DNA of 64,000 nt, from positions 61,838,724 to 61,902,723 of the forward strand of contig NC_068935.1 of assembly GCF_023091745.1 (NCBI RefSeq), in the 5' to 3' direction. The notes under the pieces are model-generated. The model worked only from the letters and a program-made list of their open reading frames with translations. It had not been told where the DNA came from and searched no databases. This DNA comes from Budorcas taxicolor (Eukaryota; Chordata; Mammalia; Artiodactyla; Bovidae). The translations under genes were made by a program, and so were the position numbers. Shown piece by piece: positions 58,291 through 64,000 of this stretch (position 1 is its first letter; the number at the start of each line of letters is the position of its first letter).

Positions 58291-59493
58291 TGTTGTTCCA
58301 TGTCTAGTTCTAACTGTTGCTTCCTAATATGCATACAGGTTTCTCCAGATGCAGGTCAGGTGGTCTGATATTCACATCTCTTTCCGAATTTTCCACAGTT
58401 TATTGTGATCCACACAGTCAAAGGTTTTGGCATAGTCAATAAAGCAGAAGTAGATGTTTTTTCTGGAACGCTCTTGCTTTTTTGATGATCCAGCAAACGT
58501 TCCCAATTTGATCTCTGGTTTCCCTGCCTTTTCTGAAACCAGCTAGAACATCTGGAAGTTCAGCATGCATGTATTGTTGAAGCCTGGCTTGGAGAATTTT
58601 GAGCATTACTTTACTAGGGTGTAGATGACTGAAATTGTGTGGTAGTTTGAGCATTCTTTGGCATTTTTTTTTCTTTGGGAATGCAATGAAAACTGACCTT
58701 TTCCAGTCCTGTGACCACTGCTGAGTTTTCCAAATTTCCTGACATATGGAGTGCAGCACTTTCATAGCATCATCTTTTAGGATTTGAAATAGCTCAACTG
58801 GAATTCCATCACTTCCATTAGCTTTGTTCGTAGTGATGCTTCCTAAGACCCACCTTAACTTCACATTCCAGGATGTCTGGCTCTAGGTGAGTGATCACAC
58901 CATCGTGATTTTCTGGGTCGTGAAGATATTTTTTCTACAGTTCTGTGTATTCTTGCCACCTCTTCTTAATATCTTCTGCTTCTGTTAGGTCCATACCATT
59001 TTTGTTCTTTATCGAGCCCATCGTTGCATGAAATGTTCCCTTGGTATCTCTAATTTTCTTGAAGAGATCTCTAGTCTTTCACATTCTATTGTTTCCCTCT
59101 ATTTCTTTGCATTGATTGCTGAGGAAGGCTTTCTTATCTCTCCTTGCTGTTCCAAAGAACAGCTGTATTCAAATGGGTATATCTTTACTTTTCTCCTTTG
59201 CTTTTTGCTCCTCTTCTTTTCACAGCTGTTTGTATGACCTCCTCAGACAGCCATTTTGCTTTTTTGCATTTCTTTTTCTTGGGGATGGCCTTGATCCCTG
59301 TCTCCTGTACAATGTCATGAACCTCCATCCATAGTTCATTAGGCACTCTGTCTATCAGATCTAGTCCCTTAAATCTATTTCTCACTTCCACTGTATAATC
59401 ATAAGGGATTTGATTTGGGTCATACCTGAATGCCCTAGTGTTTTCCCCCACTTTCTTCAATTTAAGTCTGAATTTGGCAATAAGGAGTTCATG
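58291..59493 (-). mobile_element. BovB (antisense), RT-to-endonuclease half
   Basis: Continues the BovB at 49,570-50,506. Minus strand encodes LDCVDH-like and WSQDWKRSVFIAFPKK segments and, at 59,511-59,185, YDYTVEVRNRFKGLDLIDRV. It ends at the second TSD copy ATTTGTAA (59,494-59,501); the empty target is at 11,684-11,691. Confidence 0.9.
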
Positions 59494-60330
59494 ATTTGTA
59501 AAGCCACACACTTTCTTTCAGGCATTCGAAAGACAGGTGGCGCTAGTGGTAAAGAATCTGCCTGCCAAAACAAGAGATGCAACAGACATAGGTTCAATCC
59601 CTGTGTGGGGAAGATCCCCTGGAGGAGGAAATGGGAACCCACTCCAGTATTTTTGCCTGGAAAATCCCATGGACAGGCAGCCTGGCGGGCTTCAGTCCAT
59701 GGGTCATAAAGAGTCATACACGATTGAGCCCACACACACATATATACATATACTTTTAATCAGGGAGAAAGCAGAGGTTAAAGAAGTGGTTACAGTGCAG
59801 GACAGAGTTGCCAGGCTGCTCCCTGGCATGCTGCACCCATCTGCACTCCTACCGTATCCAGCGACCTTAGAGGGTTTCCTCTTCTGTAACTAGCCTATTT
59901 GTATCCTTTGCCCATTTCCACAAATCAGAATTGTAGTTGTCTTCTTGATGATCAGCAGGATATCGAAAATGTAGGTATATTCTTGATTTAATCTGCTATG
60001 GGCTTAAACAAATGTTTAGGAAGAATTTCCCCACTCCTAGCTCACTAGGATATTTTCTTTCATTTTTCTATAGTAGCTTTATTTATTTGGTAACTCAAGG
60101 AACAATTTTTGCTGGACATCGTTCCAGGCCTACGTGGACATTCCAGTCCAGCCAGGAGAGACAGTCAAGAAATGAAAAAAACAATGATACTAGGTAGCCT
60201 ATGGGAAGGTGATGAGAACTCTGGCCTGAAGTGCAGCAGGAGGAAGGAGAGCGCTTCAAGGAGTGGTTTTCCATTTTCAACCGGGTGGTCAGGGTCGGCT
60301 TTGTTGTGAAGCAGAGACTAAGAGAGAACT
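59494..60330. repeat. Module M3 (partial copy of M1, unit B)
   Basis: Collinear with 11,684-11,978, then jumps to the equivalent of about 12,868. About 0.9 kb including the CHR SINE is deleted near 59,808. Contains the shared Bov-tA at 59,530-59,735. Confidence 0.8.
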
Positions 60331-60489
60331 TGAGGGAGGTTTGGGAGTGTGAAGAGATCAGTGTGGTTGGAGTAGAATGGGTGAAGTGGAGAGCAGCAGG
60401 ATAGGGGGCTGAGAGCTGACAGGGACTGGATGTGGAGGCCTCAGGGGACACGCTGAAGGCTTGTGCTCAGAGTGAAGTGGGAGGTGGTA

Positions 60490-61170
60490 GAGGGTGGCTG
60501 TGGATTGGATTGTGTCCCCCCAATAAAAATGCTGAAGTTCCAACCCCTGGAACCTGTTGATGTGACTTGATTTGGAATTAGGGTTTTGCAGATATAATTA
60601 GTTAAGATGAGGTCACACTGTGTTCAATTCAGTTCAGTTCATTCACTCAGTCGTGTCTGACTCTTTGAGACCCCATGAACCGCAGCATGCCAGGCCTCCC
60701 TGTCCATCACCAACTCCCAGAGTTCACCCAAACCCATGTCATTGTGTCAGTGATGCCATCCAACCATCTTGTCCTCTGTCATCCCCTTCTCCTCCTGCCT
60801 TCAATCTAAGATGGCCCGAATCCAATGACTGGTATCTTTATAAGAAAACCATGTGAACACACACAGAGAGAGGCCGTGTGAAGACAGAGGGAAAGTTGGA
60901 GTGAAGTGTCTACAAGGCAGAGAAGGCCAGGTGCTGCAGGCCACCACCAGAACCTACAGGAGAGGCCTGGAGCTGACTCTTCCCTCGGCGTCATCAGAGG
61001 GAATCAGCCCTGTCAACATCACAGTCTCAGACTCCGGCCTCCTGAACTGCGAGAGAATAAATTTTTATGGTCTGAAGGTATCTCCTTTGTGGTACTTTAT
61101 GATGGTAGACCTAGGAAACTCACACAATTTTCAACAGAGTAGTGATAACCTGACTGATATTTTTGATTGG
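60490..61170 (+). mobile_element. Old MaLR/LTR-like repeat, interrupted by BovB
   Basis: GGATTGTGTCCCCC start, TCTTTATAAGAA and CCTCCTGAACTGCGAGAGAA near the end, then TTGTGGTACTTTATGATGG. This layout is seen in old mammalian LTRs. Family assignment is tentative. The first part also occurs at about 13,555-13,622. Confidence 0.5.
60625..60808 (-). mobile_element. BovB 3'-end fragment (antisense)
   Basis: TCAGTTCAGTTCATTCACTC start and the CCATCCAACCATCTTGTCC segment; sits inside the LTR-like repeat. Confidence 0.85.
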
Positions 61171-61490
61171 TGAAGTCTGGGTTCATATTGTTCTTTTTGT
61201 TCCTCATACTTATCGATATTGACTTCATACATGAAAGACTTGCCTACTGAATGGTCACAAAGTTCTCATCTGAGTCCTTAACTTTTTGTCCCTTTAGCTT
61301 TTGCCTGTAGAGCTCTGAGCATTTGAACATAACTGTCTTTGTGAATGACAGAAGGTAAGCACACAAGGAAATGCAGCTTTTTTCTCCCCATATGGATATT
61401 CCACAACCATTTGTTCAACAAAAGACTATCTTCCCTCCATTGAATTATCTAAACTCCTCTACCAAATATCCATTGACCACACACATATGT
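61171..61490. other. Unit B end, no gene or repeat recognised
   Basis: Ordinary AT-rich sequence up to the point where unit C identity begins. Confidence 0.4.
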
Positions 61491-61665
61491 CTGGAAATGC
61501 TTCTGGATTGTCATTTCTGTCCCATGGATCCACAGCTACACTACTGGACATGTAGAGAAAGCCATGAAATTAGGCTGGGTTAGTCTTTTTATTTGTTCAT
61601 AGTCACAATTCTTCAGGCTATCATCGGGTTTCTGTTCCCACATAAATTTCAATATCAGCTCATCA

Positions 61666-62212
61666 GGGACTTCTCTGGTTGTCCAGTGGTTGACACTCTA
61701 CCTGCCAATGCAGGGAACATGGGTTCAATCCCTGCTCCGGGAAGATCCCACATGCTGAAAGGCCACTAAGCCAGAGCACCACAACCGCTGAGCCTGTGCT
61801 CTAGAGCCCAACAGCTGCAGATACTGAAGCTGGAATGCCTAGAGCCTGCGCTCTGCAACGAGATAAGTTGCCACAATGAGAAGGTTATCTGCTGCAACTA
61901 GAGCATAGCCCCCACTCACCACAAATAGAAAAACCCCATGTGTGCAGCTGTTAAAACCCAACACAGCCAAAATTACATAAACAACCCAACAAATCTTTCC
62001 CCAAAGAACCTGCTTCACAATGAGGGGGATACTGCTTCGATCTATGGTCGGAGAACTAAGATCCTACAGGCAGTGGAGCAACTACTGAGCCTGGGCATCG
62101 TGACTGGAGTGTCTGTGCATTGAAAAAAAAGATCCTGTGTGACACAATGAAGTTTCCTCATTCCCCAAATAAGACCTGATGGGGCGACAGAAAGAATGAA
62201 AGTATTTAAGAA
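61666..62212 (+). mobile_element. CHR SINE composite (unit C)
   Basis: Orthologous to 1,231-1,776 and 30,879-31,422. The TSD is at 61,654-61,665 and about 62,213-62,224 (one mismatch). Confidence 0.8.
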
Positions 62213-62224
62213 ATCATCTCATCA

Positions 62225-64000
62225 ATATCTACAAAAATATTTGCTGGCATTTTGGTGGGCATTATAGATGAGTTTGGGGGAAACTGAGCCCTGAACAATA
62301 TCAATTCTTCTCATCAGACATGATTGAAGAGCATGCAAGTGTTATATCTCTGCACTTTAAGGTTTTTTCAATTTCTCCCAAGGTTTTCACATACAAATTT
62401 GTGTGTGACAAATTTTCTTAAATGTACCCTGATGTTTCATAAAGGGCAAGGATCCCTGTGTGTCTGGATCCAACTAGACAAAGGGGTACACCAAAGGGAA
62501 GTTATGAAGACAGAGAAGATGCAGGCTGGACCATGTAGGATTTTCAGGCCACTGAAAGGCTGTGGCTGCAACTCTGAATGAGAGGGAGCCCATTGGAAAG
62601 TTTGGAACAGAATAATTATGGGACCTGAGCGATTTTAAAGCAACCAAGCAGCTTCAGCAGTCCATGGATGGGGTCAAAGTAGCTGAATGATTCCACATTT
62701 GCTGGCTGTGGAAGGGAGAATCAGACGAGAGTCCCATCCCCCTGGTGAACTGACTTCACCTTTCGGAGCCAGGTTGGGGAACACTGTTTAGTTAGGGCTG
62801 TTCCCGTTGCCCCTTTTCCAGCTTTTGCTCTTTCCTCCATCTGTCTGTTGTAAACCCTCCCCTCCTCTTTGGTGATTTACCCACAAAAACTCTCATTTGT
62901 CTTCTTTTCTACCATATGGCTTGGTGGTTTCTTAGCTAAGACCCAATCCCTTAGCAACAAAATCAAATAATACATAAAACTGTGGTACCTCAATTCAATA
63001 ATAGTGAAGACTTTGCTATTGCAAGTGAAAAAAGAAACAAATCAATACAGAATAATCACCTTGGTTTAAGCCAAAGGGAGAATGTCTGGGCCTGTGTAAC
63101 TACAAGGTACAGAGGTAGTTTCTGTCTTCAGGCAAGGCTGGACCCAGCATTTGGTTCCCTGAGATCTGCCTTCTCGCTCCAGCTCCCCCTCTGTCCCTTG
63201 CCACCGTGCTTCCCCTACAGCTCCCAAAGTATCATTGGTTGGATGATATCAACAGAGCTGGAGGAAAGCAGTGCTCCATTTGGCCAGGTTCAGCCACATT
63301 CTGACTCCTGGAACCAGAGGTGAAGCCAACACTATCATAATCATAATGAGTGAGAGACAAGGAAAGGGGTGATTTCCCAGGGTGACAGGAGGATACCCCA
63401 ACCAAGAGAAGGAAAATGGATGCCAAGTGACAAAACCCATAGATGTCCTAGACCTTGGTATAGACTTTTCCTCAAATACAAATCAATTTCTAATGTGTGT
63501 GTGTGTGCTTTTTTTATTTTTTAAGTGAGATAGGAAAGATTCTTTATTAATGCGAGCATCAGCCCTGCTACTGACCCTCCCTTCATCTTCCATTCTCTGA
63601 CTCTGGGGGTCCACATCCACTTCTTGGGGGTGTCCTCTTCCCAATGATCCCTCACAGACCTTCGCTGAATTAAAGTTTCTAAGTAAGTGCATTTTTCCAA
63701 TGAGGAAATGGAGCAGACCACTACGTTCCAAACCAACATCATTTCAAGTCATGATTCTTTATGAAGTTAGTTAAACAACATGGAAATCTAAATATTGAAA
63801 TGATTTTCCCTAATGTCCAGTGATAACATTGACAGTTGAAGGGGTGGCACTTATTCTGGGTAGTTCTACTCAGCATTGCCCCACATGTTCATAGGGTTGG
63901 AAAGTCCTGAAAGATAGGAATATGCCAGACAGAAATCTGAAATTTGCGTTCATCTCTTTCCACATTAGTTTCCAGCTATCTGGTTTGCTCTCTGATTGCC
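62225..64000. other. Unit C single-copy flank, no gene seen
   Basis: Collinear with 1,789-4,940 and 31,435-33,189 but without the unit A BovB and Bov-A2. A short (TG)n lies at 63,497-63,509. The window ends before the expected CTAG-like gene. Confidence 0.6.

Larger units (their letters stand above)
30711..61490. repeat. Tandem duplication unit B
   Basis: Direct-repeat partner of unit A, enlarged by a 9.56-kb composite L1 (38,392-47,954) and a BovB carrying a 7.8-kb insert (49,570-59,493). Identity to A resumes after each insertion: 47,955 matches 10,305, and 59,494 matches 11,684. Confidence 0.8.
61491..64000. repeat. Tandem duplication unit C (start only)
   Basis: From about 61,491 the sequence matches 1,056-4,940 (A) and 30,711-33,189 (B) in the same orientation. 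It includes the shared CHR SINE composite and the flank around 62,420-64,000. It lacks the BovB and Bov-A2 insertions of A. The L1 piece that precedes this point in A and B is absent; the sequence left of the junction differs. Confidence 0.8.

Overview
This is ruminant nuclear DNA. It is packed with BovB (RTE) LINEs, ruminant L1s, Bov-A2 and Bov-tA SINEs and CHR-type tRNA-Glu SINEs, a combination known only from cattle, sheep, goats and relatives. The species cannot be settled by eye. The one host gene family I can support is the cancer/testis-antigen CTAG (NY-ESO-1/LAGE) family, which shares the Pcc1-like fold with the KEOPS subunit LAGE3. In other placental mammals this family lies on the X chromosome, so an X-linked origin is likely but inferred.

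The window is built from tandem units of about 28-31 kb. Unit A runs from the left edge to about 30,710, unit B from about 30,711 to 61,490, and unit C from about 61,491 past the right edge. Corresponding bases are 4,940 (A), 33,189 (B) and 64,000 (C). Units A and B each carry a three-exon CTAG-like gene on the minus strand. Copy A (8,186 to 6,921) has an intact reading frame of 201 codons, consistent splice sites, paired CCAAT boxes and a poly(A) signal. Copy B (36,325 to 35,220) has a 1-bp frameshift in exon 1, has lost conserved exon 2 residues and has fewer CpGs. It looks like a pseudogene. Unit C should carry a third copy about 2-3.3 kb beyond the window.

Layout: 1-1,055 rearranged L1; 1,056-6,530 unit A 3' flank, with a BovB and a Bov-A2 insertion absent from units B and C; 6,750-8,450 CTAG-like gene A; 8,760-9,200 degenerate minisatellite; 9,200-11,470 5' flank including a probable solo LTR; 11,474-18,610 two copies of a 1.7-kb module around unrecognised sequence; 18,607-30,710 BovB and L1 chimeras; 30,711-38,377 unit B with gene copy B; 38,392-47,954 a 9.56-kb composite L1 insertion with a target-site duplication (TSD) and an empty site in unit A; 47,955-49,569 unit B resumes; 49,570-59,493 an antisense BovB split by 7.8 kb of foreign non-repetitive DNA; 59,494-61,490 unit B resumes with an old LTR-like repeat; 61,491-64,000 start of unit C.

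Apart from the CTAG-like genes, all longer open frames are retrotransposon remnants or chance frames. The main biology here is recent amplification of a germline/tumour-antigen gene array and its decay under retrotransposon insertion.
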